From Struthidea cinerea (taxonomy: Eukaryota; Chordata; Aves; Passeriformes; Corcoracidae): a stretch of DNA of 64,000 nucleotides. The position numbers were made by a program, and so were the translations under genes. Below are positions 35,004 to 46,689 of the stretch, one piece after another; within the stretch, counting starts at the first letter, position 1; each line of letters starts with the position of its first letter. The notes under the pieces are model-generated. The model was given only the letters and a program-made list of their open reading frames with translations. It had not been told where the DNA came from and ran no database searches. Location of the stretch: NCBI GenBank assembly GCA_013397865.1, contig VZTI01000423.1:1-64000 (forward strand), given 5' to 3'.

Positions 35004-36192
35004 GTAAAGCCAGGCAATATGAAAATAATCAGAATCCAGAATTTTATTAGCATCCAAAATCCAAAGAGTCAAACTGAAACATCACTAGACTGAAGGGAGA
35101 GAAGCAGCCCTACAGAGAAAGAAATTGGTGCAACTTTGAAACATCTCTCAGTAGAAGTTGACAGAGAATCACCTTGTCCTGTGGAAAAAGTTATGTGAAA
35201 AAAGAGCCATTAGAGCCTGAAAGTCACCCATTATTTCGCTCAAATGAGCATGAACGTGTGTTTCTCTTCCTGGAGGTGGCCCAAAGGAGCAGCCAACAAG
35301 TGCATGGAGACAATTCCAAAGACTCTGGCACAAAGTGCTGAAAAAAGAGGCTTCTTTGGAAGGTAAACTCGCTCTCCCAAAGGGGATGAGTAAGCAGTCA
35401 TTTCCCTCGCAGGCAAATGAAAGCTTTCAAAGATGTCATTCACAAAACTGCCCTTAATGGCAGAGCAGAGTGACTGAATCCAGGCAGGAAATTAAGAAAC
35501 AGAGCAGGGACCGTCATTTTGATGAGGAGACTCAAAGAGAACAGAAAAAAGAAACAAGGGGCTGTGCAGGGCTGTTATCTCCTTTGACTGGGTCCCATTA
35601 ATACGAGTCATTTAAGAGAGTGATGAAAAGAATGGGAATCTTTAAATAAAACACAACTTTTTCAAAGGCATAACTCTGAGTTTCCGTATTTCTCTTTCCA
35701 AATACGCCCTAATACATCCCAGCAGGACAGACAAGCTTATGCTGTATGGATTATCCAGTGATAGGGGTATTGTCATGGAAACATGAGCTTTGTTCAGAAG
35801 TGAGCACTAACTCCTGCTCTCCCTTCATATCTTAATAATAGATTTTTTTTTTAAACTTTTTTTTATTAAATCAGTGACAGACTATGGACCCAAATCTTCT
35901 CCTCTCTCCTGTATGGAATTCATCCTGGACTTCAGCTGGTTTGTTTCTCATTTACAGCCTGACTGCAGCAGTGGCCCATGGGCACAGCCACAAACCAGAG
36001 GAAAAACTGGTGTGGTTCAGGAAAGAGATGCAGTATCCCATCCTTTGCATGGATGGACACAACTTTTTTAGTCTAAGAGCCAGTGAACGCATGACAGATG
36101 TGAAGAATACAACTCACACACCTCAGGACATCTAACAAAGTAAATGAAATGGGATTCTCCTCCAGAAACTCTGAACTTGGGCATTTACAGGA
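35004..36192. other. Unique intronic sequence, no gene seen
   Basis: Only a T-rich stretch near 35843-35870. No domain-bearing frame. Confidence 0.6.
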
Positions 36193-36297
36193 AGACGTGC
36201 AGATGTGGCCCTTGGGGACATGGCTCAATGGTGTCCTTGGAGATGCTTGGGGAACGATGATCCTGGAGGGCTTTTCCAACCTGAATTATTCTATGGT
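36193..36297 (+). mobile_element. CR1 3' tip, 'GGACATGGCTCAATGG' type
   Basis: GCAGATGTGGCCCTTGGGGA, CATGGCTCAATGGTGTCC, GATGATCCTGGAGGGCTTTT, CCTGAATTATTCTATGG. Confidence 0.85.
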
Positions 36298-36562
36298 GCA
36301 CTCACAAAGTTACACAGGTTTGAGCGTGGAGTCTGGTGACTTTGGATCATCTCTTAACATGTGCAGGCTTAAAACTGGCTCTTCCCCACCTCTTGGGCCC
36401 AGCCAGCCATTGCTGCAACCCCTGACAGGCTTCCATGAGACTGGAAGAGATGAAGGCAGAGCCCAGGAAAAAACATAAACAGGAAAGGCAGGAAGAGGAA
36501 AGTCTGGAGACATTTGGGTGAGAAATGTGCCATGTCTGCCAGGTTGGTAAGTGAAGCAGATT

Positions 36563-36767
36563 TCATAAAATCATGGAATGGTCTGGGTTGAAAAGGACCT
36601 TAAAGCTCATCCCATCCCACCCCCTGCCATGGCCAGGGACACCTTCCACTGTCCCAGGTTGTTCCAAGCCCCATCCAACCTGGCCTTGGACACTTCCAGG
36701 GATCCAGCGGCAGCCACAGCTTCTCTGGGCACCCTGTGCCAGGGCCTCGCCACCCTCACGGGGAAGA
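36563..36767 (-). mobile_element. CR1 3' end, common type
   Basis: CATAAAATCATGGAATGGTC, GCCAGGGACACCTTCCACTG, GGATCCAGCGGCAGCCACAG, truncated at CCCTCACGGGGAAG. Confidence 0.92.
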
Positions 36768-36808
36768 AGAAGAATCATTCAGGCTGGAAAACACCTTTAA
36801 GATGGAAT
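36768..36808 (-). mobile_element. Possible second CR1 tip abutting the previous copy
   Basis: AAGAATCATTCAGGCTGG and AAAACACCTTTAAGATGG resemble an inverted CR1 tip, placed exactly where the preceding copy is truncated. Only ~40 bp, so uncertain. Confidence 0.45.
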
Positions 36809-37789
36809 CTTAATGTAGCCTTTGACTACAACTTACTTGTTCCCAAGTTTTCTATGAAACACTATAAAATCTGATCCTGTTTCTGAGTGGGAACATCACT
36901 GACTTCCACCAGTGCAGGCCCAGAAAAACCGAACTCAGATTTATTTCTCAGTTGCATCTGTGTAGCTGCACCCTCCAGATCTCCAGATGCATTATTTAAA
37001 AATGCAGGGAAACGGTTCTGTTTAATCATTTCGCACATGAAATAGTTGGGATGATGGGCGTTGTTACTTTAATGGCACACGAGCACCCGGAAGGTCCCTG
37101 GAATGGTCACTGATGAGCTTGGAACAGAATTTTACAGCAGTGCAACATTAAGCGGGGAGTTAATTTTTAAAAAGAGTGAAATCTATAGTCCAGCACCCTC
37201 TTCCTCCTCCCTCCACCCCAAGCCCCCCAAGCCCCAGGTCTGGCGGTTGTTCTGATCCCTGGAGTTTGATGCATGTTTGATTCACAGACTGCAGCATGTC
37301 TGCACCAGATGGCCCCGAGTCAATGAACACAAACTCATCACTTTTACTCATGAGGGAAATGTGCAGCTCAATCTGACTTGTACTCGACAACTAAAAATAT
37401 TTGAGTATTTTTAGTGAGCATTTTACTGTTACAAAATGGCATTTGAGGAAAGCAGTAAAAGAACACAGCCTACCCAACAAATGGACTTGCACAGATGAAG
37501 AGCAGCACTGCTGCCTTTCCCCGTTCCCATCCCAGCTAACATATTCCCAAACCTTCAGACTGGGAGCAGCACAGAAGGAAAGCTGTAAGCCCTGGGCCTC
37601 CTCAGGCACCATTTGCAGAAAGTCTCCTGGGTTTGCTGAAAGCAGGATTGGGATCTGAGTTTGTTACCACAGCAGGTTGGAAAGGATACGGGTCACAATC
37701 TCAGCATAAAACAAAGGGAATGCCTGGAAAACCCCAGGACTGTGATCATTCATGCTGGTTAATGATCTGTCTGTTGGGGTCACTGTGAT
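36809..37789. other. Unique intronic sequence, no gene seen
   Basis: No CR1 or LTR recognised; open frames under 90 residues. Confidence 0.6.
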
Positions 37790-37890
37790 CACGGAATCCC
37801 GGAATGGTGTAGGTTGGAAAGGACCTTAAAGCTCATCCCATTCCAGCCCCCTGCCATGGGCAGGGACACCTCCCACTATCCCAGATTTCC
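37790..37890 (-). mobile_element. CR1 3' tip, common type
   Basis: ATCACGGAATCCCGGAATGG, GGACCTTAAAGCTCATCCCA, GGGACACCTCCCACTATCCC. Confidence 0.88.
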
Positions 37891-38230
37891 ACACAACTGC
37901 ACAAGATGCAACTCCATGAGAACGTAAAGCACATGCAAACCCCAGCATTGCGCTGCCATGATATCCGGAAGATTCTTCTCCAAGGACCAAGAGATGTTTG
38001 TTAAAGGGTGGATCCCAGATTCCTCAGACTACAACCCAAAAATGGATTAATTGCATCCCTCGGAGTCAGCGGGCACAAAGCCAGGATGGCAAACACATGG
38101 CAGGAGACACGTTCCCAGAATTTAAAGGAATATCGGTTTCACTTTTTACTCCAAAAGCTGTTGGGTATGCCAACCTTTTAATGGAATTGTAGCTGGAATG
38201 TGACTTCCTGACTGCCCTCAAGCATTTGAT

Positions 38231-38604
38231 TTCACATAGAATTGTTTGGTTTGGAAAAGCCCTCAGAGATGACCGAGTCCAGCCATTCCCCAGCACTGCC
38301 AAGGCCACCACTGACCCATGTCCCCAAGTGCCACATCCACATAGCTTTTAAATCCCTGCAGGGATGGGGACTCCACCACTGCCCTGGGCAGCTGTGCCAG
38401 GGCTGGACAACATCTTGGTGAATAAATTGTTCCCCATCTCCAACCTAACCCTCCCTCGGCACAACCTGAGGCCATTTCCTGTCGTATCCCTTGTTCCCTG
38501 GAGGAAGACAGTGAGAAGGTCCCCCCTGAGCCTCCTTTTCTCCTGGCTGAGCCTCCCCAGCTCCCTCAGCTGCTCCTCACCAGACTTGTGCTTCCACACC
38601 ATCA
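38231..38604 (-). mobile_element. CR1 3' end, 'AAGTGCCACATCCACA' type
   Basis: GGTTTGGAAAAGCCCTCAGA, CCATGTCCCCAAGTGCCACA, GGGATGGGGACTCCACCACT, CCCCCTGAGCCTCCTTTTCT. Sense frame keeps SGEEQLRELGRLSQEKRRLR and GDLLTVF of the RT C-terminus. Confidence 0.93.
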
Positions 38605-39639
38605 TAGGATGCAATTCCTAAAATACCCATAAGGAAACCACTGGAAACTTGTCAGAGGCCTTGCACGTTGATGTAAATATTTCAGAAGCAGAACACAAAC
38701 TCTTCCAGTGGGCAATTCCAGCTCCACAGCAGTATTCCCACAGATCATGTGGATTGTCCTGACAGGCTTTTTACCTCTTTAGCCACAATTCTTCCCAACA
38801 ACCCCCATCTCCATTGCACACCGCTGACAAATTGTGAGTTATTAAAGAGCAAAGTTCCAATCTGACACCAATGTCAAGCAGGGTATTCCCAGTGGTTGAG
38901 CTGATAAAAAAGAGAGAGGAAAACCAGAGGATGCTGAGACGCCATTGTGGTCTCCTAAGGCATGGAAGAATTATCCGAGGGAAACGCACATCAAGGTCCC
39001 ATTCCTCAAAAGATGCTGGAGGAAATCCCAAACTAAGCTTTGCTTCCTGCTCTTTGTGCTGCCTCGGTCAACTTTCTTCCCTTTTACAGCTCTCCACTGA
39101 AATGCATGGAATATTTGCTGCTTGCCATGAAGGCATCACCTCCCATCAGGGGATGGAACCACGCCAGGGCCGGAGATCCCATCTCACCAGGATCATCCAG
39201 GAATTACTGCTGGAGAGCAACCTCACAGCCATCACAAACTGGGCAGGAGGCACAAACCCGCCCTCTCTCAGGATCTCTGTTCTCTCTCATGCACAAATCA
39301 AATAATTTTAAATTTTGCTTTAATGTGAAGCAGAAGCAAGCACGGAAACCTTGATAACTTTGATATTTTCTAAGAAACAGAATTTGCTTTCTGACTTGCC
39401 CCACACGAAGTCTGCAAAGTATAATAGGAATATTGGAAATAAATCTGGTTTAGGCATCTGAGGGAGTCAAAATTCAATTTAGAATAAAACACTAATTGTG
39501 ACTTCACCACTCGAATCATTCCTGTTGATATGCACTGTGATGCAGTGAAGCTACAACCTGGACATGTTCTCTGTTTGGAATTCTTTCATTCAGACTCCTC
39601 TAAAGACCCAAATGGCTCCGGGAAGTATTTCTTTATCTC
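38605..39639. other. Unique intronic sequence, no gene seen
   Basis: A 144-residue plus frame at 38871-39305 has no recognisable domain and no promoter or splice support. Confidence 0.55.
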
Positions 39640-39645
39640 ATTTAT
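39640..39645. repeat. Target site duplication, left copy (ATTTAT)
   Basis: Abuts the TGTTGG terminus of the LTR and is identical to 40034-40039. Confidence 0.72.
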
Positions 39646-40033
39646 TGTTGGAGTGCACTGGGTGGTGGTAGAGAGATGGGCCCTGAGGATCAGAGAGAGG
39701 GCCTCTATTCTGGGCCCGGAGGTGACCCTGGGAGTGCATCCAGGTCACCGGAGACGGACTGAGAGAGGATTGTGTGTTTATGGACAGACTGGGCCTATGA
39801 GAAGTGTTAATTGAGGTTTATGGCCTTATAGGGGATTGTTTGCCTATTACCATAATAGGTAAAATCTGTGCAATGCCCCAGGGGATTGGGGGACACTGTG
39901 GTGAACATCTTTCCTGTTTATATGATGTGATATCCAGTTGGGTGCTGGTATTTAGGGAGTTCTGACTGCGCAATAAACGGCTTTGCATTCTCCATCTGAT
40001 GAGCGAGGTTCCTGCCCACGCGTCATTACTGCA
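39646..40033 (+). mobile_element. Solo LTR of an endogenous retrovirus, 6-bp target duplication
   Basis: The 388-bp element starts TGTTGGAGTGCAC and ends CATTACTGCA. It is flanked by ATTTAT at 39640-39645 and again at 40034-40039, a perfect 6-bp target duplication. AATAAA at 39972-39977 sits 56 bp before the end and fixes a plus orientation, opposite to MSRA. No gag, pol or env relic or second LTR is next to it. A 6-bp duplication fits ERVK/beta-alpharetrovirus-like integration, but the family is unassigned. Most of it is free of CR1-like sequence. The terminal inverted repeat is minimal (TG/CA only), so the call rests on the duplication and the polyadenylation signal. Confidence 0.78.
39972..39977 (+). 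promoter_or_regulatory. LTR polyadenylation signal AATAAA
   Basis: CAATAAACGG near the 3' end of the plus-strand solo LTR; antisense to MSRA. Confidence 0.55.
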
Positions 40034-40039
40034 ATTTAT
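40034..40039. repeat. Target site duplication, right copy (ATTTAT)
   Basis: Abuts the ACTGCA terminus of the LTR and is identical to 39640-39645. Confidence 0.72.
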
Positions 40040-40164
40040 CTCTCCTCCAATACAAATTTTCTGATGTGCAAGCTGCTCCCTCTCCCCAGCCTTTACAACT
40101 GGATATAAATATGGAATCCAAGAGGTCTTTGAACGGGGAGCAGGGACCATCTATCACCCGGGAC

Positions 40165-40444
40165 AGCACAGAGTGGTAGGACAAGGGGGAATGGTTTTCA
40201 ACTAAAAGAGAAGAGATTTAGATGGGATATTGGAAAGGAATTCTTCCCTGTGAGGGCAGTGAGGCCCTGGCACAGGGTTCCCAGAGAAGCTGTGGCTGTC
40301 CCATGCCTGGAAGTGTCCCAGGCCAGGTCGGACAGGGCTTGGAGCACTCTGGGATAGTGGAAGGCGTCCCTGCCCATGGCAGGAGGTGGAATGAGATGGT
40401 CTTTAAGGCCCTTTTCAACCCAAACCATTCCATGATTGTATGAA
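40165..40444 (+). mobile_element. CR1 3' end
   Basis: CAGAGTGGTAGGACAAGGGG, TTAGATGGGATATTGGAAAG, AAGCTGTGGCTGTCCCATGC, GATGGTCTTTAAGGCCCTTT. Lies 125 bp beyond the solo LTR duplication. Confidence 0.93.
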
Positions 40445-41008
40445 GTTACCAACAGAGTAATTTCCCGCAGAGTAATTTCAGCTCCTAGCAGAGCAGGATT
40501 GCTCTGCAGCACTGGGCTGGGGTCTCTGCCATCAGGAAAACTCAGCTCATGTTTCTAAGGCAGATTTCCCTGTTCACCTTCTCATTCTTTCCTTACTCAC
40601 CCCACTTTTAAACACACGCTGAGGGAAAAAATTATATTTCAGCCTATGCCCATGCACCATTAAAAATAGGCATGCAGCACTTCCCATGCATAATTCATTC
40701 TTCCTGTATTTTCCAGTCAAGACGTCTTCACTTTGCAAGTGCAAAGTGACAATTCTTGCAGATTTGGGAAATAATCCTTTACATCTGTTACAAGCTAGCA
40801 GACACCATTTGGCAAGTGTTAAAAAATACCATATAGGACCAGGACTGCGGTGTCTGCTTGGTTAGGAGCACTCATGGTCCAAAATCTGTAGGGAAAAAAG
40901 AGATGGCTTGAATGTTCTTTCCTTCTAGCAGATATATTCCAGTCTCCCAGACATTTATCTCTCTTTGTGTGTTATATCCTCCTTATTCCTCAGTCTCTTT
41001 CTTATCTC

Positions 41009-41110
41009 TCAGAGAATGTCCTGAGTTGGACCCACAAGGATCATCCCATCCAAATCCTGGCCCCGCACAGGACACCCTCAAGGATCTTACCATGTGCCCG
41101 AGAGCATCAT
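41009..41110 (-). mobile_element. CR1 3' tip, 'TCCTGAGTTGG' type
   Basis: GAGAATGTCCTGAGTTGGAC, CACAAGGATCATCCCATCC, CCATGTGCCCGAGAGCATC. Confidence 0.82.
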
Positions 41111-41835
41111 TTCACTGAGTTCTCTTGTTTTGCAAATTTTGGGTTGGTTTTTTTATTTCAGTTTTTAGTTCTTAATGCTGACCCTGCAGCCACCTTTATT
41201 ACGCCAGACCCAGAATAAGCTTCAGTTCCTGCTCGGTCTCTCTTGCCCTGTTCATGCAGCCCATCTCCCGTGGGCCTCTCCATGTCTCCATTCCCCCTCC
41301 CTCTGCCTTTCCCACCAGCCCACGCTTTTCCATCAGCCCAGCCAGTCTCTACCCCTGCCTTCACCTCCCCATCTCCCTAATTTAGCTCTGCTTTTAAGTC
41401 TCATTAGCCCTGCCTCAAAGCGTGAGGAGCAGCGCTGTCATACCAAAAGGAGGGAGTGCTGGCAGCCCCGCTCCGGCAGGGCGAGGAGCATCTCCCTGCA
41501 TACTAATGCTGCTTTAATAACGCTGCCCAAACACCCCGAGCCTGTGCTCACAGTCTGCAGGCTCGGGAGGAGCTGGGAATGGGATCTGTGTGCACAGGAG
41601 GAGTTGACATGATGGGTGAATGCACATTTCAGCCAAGTTTGCCATCACAGTAACATCACCCAGCCTCGGCTCTTCTCCCCACGTCTCATTTGGATGTTTT
41701 CTCCTACTCTAACACCATCCTTTGCTCCCTGCACTTAAATTCTCTCCATTTGCATTCCAGTCCTCCGCTGGAAGCAGTAACAGGAGCGGTGCCACCCGCG
41801 CAGCTAAATAAAGCAATATATATTTAATTAAAATG

Positions 41836-42112
41836 ATGCTGACGCGGCAGCTGGGCTCACGCTCCGCCTCTGCTGCCGGCAAAGACGGGTCAGCAAAAAC
41901 ATCCCCGATGCTCCGGGGACCCGATCCCGCCACCTCATCTGAAACTGCAAAGCTCCTTGAGCATCCTCTGAGGTTCCCCTCGGAAAGAGCTCGGGACTTG
42001 CAAGCGCTGCCTCGGGCATGGCTGGAGGGGGCCCGGAGCACACACGGACCGGCAGAGCCTCGGCTGCGCTGCCCAAGGAGGATTCCGCTTTTATTGGTGT
42101 CGTGCCGGCAGA
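41836..42112. promoter_or_regulatory. CpG-island-like patch
   Basis: Hand count gives 22 CpG dinucleotides between 41842 and 42108, in GC-rich sequence, whereas neighbouring unique sequence has few. An AT-rich TATATATTTAATTA stretch lies directly to the left at about 41818. It has no CR1 or LTR similarity that I recognise and no host exon. It could be an intragenic CpG island, an alternative promoter of MSRA or a noncoding RNA start, or just a GC-rich relic. Confidence 0.5.
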
Positions 42113-42173
42113 ACAGCTGGGAAAAACACACACCCAGAGTCACAACCAGGCAGGTTCTAAGAAGTCACATTTA

Positions 42174-42272
42174 ATCACGGAATCACAGGATGGTTTTGGG
42201 TTGAAAGGGATCGTAAAGATCATCTGGTTCTAACCCTCTGCCATGGGCAGGGACACCTCCCACTAGAGAAGG
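42174..42272 (-). mobile_element. CR1 3' tip
   Basis: AATCACGGAATCACAGGATG, GGATCGTAAAGATCATCTGG, CCATGGGCAGGGACACCTCC. Follows the CpG-rich patch by about 65 bp. Confidence 0.88.
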
Positions 42273-43432
42273 TGTGAAGGGGAGGAAAACAGTTCTAAGT
42301 TTATTTCAAGTTTCAGAGGTGAGACTCTAAAATATCTGGTTTTTAAAACAAGGGAGGGGGAAAAGCCACTGCCAGCCTGTCCTTTTTCAGGTTGTGTTTG
42401 AGGAACTTTAGACACACTGGATGAAGCATATTGATTTTTCCATTTGTGGTTTTGATGGGAATTTAACTGCAAAGCGCTGTAAACGGGGGTTTGGACTTTG
42501 TCTGCAGTGTGTTCCACAGGAAAACTCTGAAAAGGGGGTTAAAAAACCCCAAACACCCAAGGAATTTTTTTTTCTTATCTCCTGTCTCCCAGAGTTTGAA
42601 ATCCCATCACTTTATTCACTGCCTGTAGACAGACACCACAATTTGTCAGTACAGCTCATCATGAAAGCTGGTGACAATTAATTTTTCATCTTTTATTTTC
42701 CTCCTTTTTATGGGATTGGAAATGGTCAGAAGGATTTACACCAGCAACACTTCAACAAACTGAAAAAGGAGGTAACACCCCAGCCCTCTCGTTTAGGGTT
42801 GCTTTGCTTAATGTGAAACATAGGGGGAAAAAATCCGACACTTCTGAAGCTGTTCCACAAACCCATCTGGGGTTCAAATATTCTTTATTGGTTCTAGAAA
42901 TGCCAAGGACATTGGCATTCAAGAAATTGGAATTCAAGAACTGGAATTCAAGAAAAGCCAAGGAAAAGCCTGAAGAAGGAAGGAGTGACCGGGTGGGATG
43001 GCACACGGAGGGATGTTTTTAACAGCAACCAGGAAGGAGTGACACATCCCACAAATTTCCTCTACCTGTTTTTTAGGGGAAAATACCTGCACGAGGCTTT
43101 GGTGCTGTCACTGTATGAACTTGCCAGTGTGTGAAATGAGCTTTTAATTTAGTTCTGGCACGGAATGTGTGTTTTACCCCAAACTTCTCCCACTAGCTGC
43201 AGTCCTTGTCACAGCAAGGCTGCCAATGGGAATGTGTTCTCCCAGAATTACAGCCCAAGCTCAGTTAAGACTTGAGCTAAGGGATAACACAGCTGCCTGT
43301 TCATTTAGTGACAATTCCACATATTTTGCTTTCTCACCTGGAAGCGTTTCCAGTTTGGATGCTAGTTAAATGTTTATCTGCAAAGCCTCCAACAAACCTG
43401 GATGTGTTTCTGCATTTCCCTTGTAATACAGC
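42273..43432. other. Unique intronic sequence
   Basis: Contains the three-copy ~15-bp tandem repeat at 42912. No gene seen. Confidence 0.6.
42912..42956. repeat. ~15-bp tandem repeat, three copies
   Basis: Units of the form TTGGAATTCAAGAA: TTGGCATTCAAGAAA, TTGGAATTCAAGAA, CTGGAATTCAAGAAAA. Confidence 0.85.
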
Positions 43433-43640
43433 GATGGAATCATGGAATCATGGAATGGTTTGGGATGGAAAGCACCCTGAGGATCATCCCATCCCACCCC
43501 CTGCCATGGGCAGGGACACCTTCCACTATCCCAGGGTGCTCCAAGCCCCATCCAACCTGGCCTTGGACACTTCCAGGCATGGGGCAGCCACAGCTTCTCC
43601 TGGAAGCCATTCCAGTGCTTCCCCACCTTGGTCAGCACCA
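43433..43640 (-). mobile_element. CR1 3' end, common type
   Basis: GGAATCATGGAATCATGGAA tail (three units), GATCATCCCATCCCACCCCC, CACTATCCCAGGGTGCTCCA, GCCACAGCTTCTCCTGGAAG. Confidence 0.93.
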
Positions 43641-44635
43641 GGAGATTTGATCTTTCGGCTTCCCAACGCCCAGGAGAAAAGGGTTGTTCTGTGATAGATC
43701 TGAGGAGGATCTCAACAAAACGAAAATAGTTTCATCTGATGGTGCCACCCTGTTTTCTCAACTTTCCAGAAAGCTCCTGGCAAACTTCTCCACAGAAATA
43801 ATAATAATTACGCAGATCTATCAGTGGGATGCAGCGATTTTCCCTTTCTCTAAGCTCTGCACAAAATAATATCACATCCCTCACAGCCTAATGGTGGCAC
43901 ATGGAAATGGAATCACATTACCAGTGCAGTGTGACGATGAGAAAGGCATCACATGGCAGGCAGTCCCCAGGTGATAGTATCTGTCCCACATTGTATTATT
44001 TTGGGAATAACAAACATTATATGTAGGAAACCACGATGCCAAAAGAAGCTCGGTCATCCCACAGAGCTTGCGACAGATGGCAATTCCAGCTCTATAATCA
44101 AAGCAATAATTAACCTCGTAGGTTAAAAAGAATCAAAGTGCGTTTGCAATCCAGTTCTCCACATCAGGGATATGCTGGAATATTCAGCAGTGTTTTCAGA
44201 TACTCTGATCACCTGAATTAAATATGGTTCCTGACAGGAACACTCTACTCCTTCAGCAGACACCATGGGCCACCAATATCTAGGATTTTCCTGATATCTT
44301 TGGCAAAATGAAGCCTGAAATTGGAAAACAGGTTCTGTTCAAAAGCTCTAGACCCCCTTTTGCATCCATCCACAGACTATCATTTTATGCCCTTTTTATC
44401 CTATTTATTCAATACCTGAAAAGGCTGATTTCAGTCTTTCAGCTGCTTGTGATCTGTATTCCCTCTAATTCAGTGGTGGAAATAAATTCTACATCTATCT
44501 TATGTTGGTGAACTGGCTGGACTTCCTGTTTATGTTAGAGTGTATAATTTCCAAGAATATTTTTACACTGGAAATGGTAAAATTAGTTACAAAAAAAACC
44601 ATACCTATGTGTAAGTGTGTATATAATATGATATT
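43641..44635. other. Unique intronic sequence, no gene seen
   Basis: AT-rich, with AATAATAATAATTA near 43798. No exon recognised. Confidence 0.6.
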
Positions 44636-44775
44636 CTGGAGTGAGTCCAGAGGAGGCCTCGGAGATGCTCCAAGGGCTGGAGCCCCTCTGCTCTGGAGAC
44701 AGGCTGGGAGAGCTGGGAATATCCAGCCTGGAGAAGGGAAGGCTCCAGGGGGACCTTGGAGTTCTCCGTGGCCAC
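44636..44775 (+). mobile_element. CR1 internal ORF2 fragment
   Basis: TGGAGTGAGTCCAGAGGAGG, GGGCTGGAGCCCCTCTGCTC, AGGCTGGGAGAGCTGGGAAT, GAAGGGAAGGCTCCAGGGGG. This is ORF2 C-terminal sequence with no 3' UTR, so the 3' part was deleted after insertion. Confidence 0.85.
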
Positions 44776-45550
44776 AGAATTTGCTGATTTTCTGTACTTC
44801 AAACCTTTTCAGTCCATCTGACTTTGCCACCTGTGACGTTGCACAAACAGCTGGGAATAGTGGGATGCACAAAACAGGCTGAACCACAGGGCCCAGGAAA
44901 TTGAATATTGATCAACAAATAGCTCCTCCAATTAATCTATAAGTTCATAAAGGCCAGGCACGGGATGCAGTACAATGGCTTAATGCAGTCCCAGCTCTTT
45001 TAAAATGGGAAAAAACTGAGGAGAAATGAGTTCATAAAATAGTAGCACTTTGCAGTGATGGGGCCATAGGTTTGGAAAACCTCCTCCTGTGTTATCCAGT
45101 TGGGTTTCCTGCCACTGGAAGCTCACATCCATCCCTTCATGAACTTTGCACAGCCTGTTGCATAAATTGTCAGATTTCTCACCTCTTCTATTCTGTTTGG
45201 ACAGCTGTTCCTGAACCCAGCTGCTCTAATGATTATAAAACATCTGACTTCCAAACCTAAACACAAAGATGTGCAATTTATACCCACCTGGATTTGTGCT
45301 AAAGTTGTTCTTCCCCTTAAACAGCTTTTTACCTTCTTCCTGATATTTATTTTTACTATTTCTAGAAAAGAATCTCTTTCCTTGCTCAGCTTGTTTGCTA
45401 GATAACAAATCACAGTCTTTTTGTACTCAATACTTCCATGTTCCCCGATCACCCCACTCCTCAGTTCGACAGAAAATAATTTGGTCAACAGATCCCAGAT
45501 TTGCCCAGCGTCACCCAGTGCCTTACAGTGCCACCCAAAAGTGCCCCCAG

Positions 45551-45655
45551 GTCACAGAATGGTTTGAGTTGGAATGGACCTTTAAAGCTCTTCTGGTGGC
45601 AGGGGCACCTTCCACTAGCCCAGGCTGCTGTAAGCCCCATCCAATGGTCCTTGTC
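45551..45655 (-). mobile_element. CR1 3' tip
   Basis: GGTCACAGAATGGTTTGAGT, GGACCTTTAAAGCTCTTCTG, GCACCTTCCACTAGCCCAGG. Confidence 0.85.
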
Positions 45656-46689
45656 TGCTCAGATAATTGAAAATCTCCAGAGAAATTTATGGGGTTTTTG
45701 CCAAATATTCCATCAATTTTCTCAGCAGGCATGACGACATCCACCTGCGTGAGGTGGGTTACGTAGGAGTGTGCCTTGATTTCATCGCAATCCAAGGAAC
45801 CCGTGTAAGTCCTTCTCATTCCTGGAAGTAATTCTGTGGAATGGCTTCATTCATCCTGGGAAATCGAGTGTGCTGAGTCATCCATCATCTGTGGTCCAGA
45901 TGAGCAGCTGGGCTCACGCCCAAGCAGCCAGACCCTGCTGTTCCCAAGGGTCCAGTCCCGCTGGAACTGCCTCTTGGGAACTGTCCCCTTGTCACCCCCA
46001 GACCTCTCCTGGGCTTTAGAGCTCCTAAGCCAGACAAGGCTAAACCCATATCAGTGACCACTCCAACAGCTGAGGAGGGGGCGCAGGGCAGGGCAGCACC
46101 TGGGCCCAGGCCAGGCCAGGCTTAGCACACCATGGTCAGCCTGGCTTCCACCCGGGTCTGTAACAGAGAATAAAACAGCCCAAACTGGGGGCAAATAACT
46201 GCAGCCCACTCCCTGACCCAGTTGTGGATGATCCTACAGCAGAGGGATCTGCCGGTAAACTGGAGGTTGGATTCAGCTGCCCAAATTCAGATTTGTTCTG
46301 ATCTCCATCCACTGACCCAGAAGCCTACAGACCTTCTCCAGATTTTTTCACCCAACACAGCCCCACACAAATGTCTCAGATACCATGGAGAGTCACAAAT
46401 AGCACCAGCTGCTACATCAGGCAACCAAATTTTTCCTCTACCATCTCCTACAGAATTACCAAGCCCTCAGGCATTTGTCTTCAGGTTTTAGAAACTGGAG
46501 AAGCTCATCCAGGGTGGAACAGCCAGGCCAGAGCACAGGCACATACTGGGTTTTTGTAGAGAAAAAAGGGTTTGGGGGTTTTACTTCAAGGCCCCACTAA
46601 GTCAATCCAAAGAGGGAAGATGGCAGGAGAAAGAAGAATGTGAACAGCAAGGGAGGAGGAAAGAAAAGCCAGTAGGAAGGTGAGGGCTA
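45656..46689. other. Unique intronic sequence, no gene seen
   Basis: GC-richer stretch at 46070-46130 with GGCCAGGCCAGGC short repeats. No exon recognised. Confidence 0.55.

Noticed and set aside
41709..42143. 144-residue minus frame and 113-residue plus frame in the CpG patch
   Set aside because: Long frames are expected in GC-rich DNA; no domain, splice site or start context supports either. The CpG patch itself is kept as a finding.
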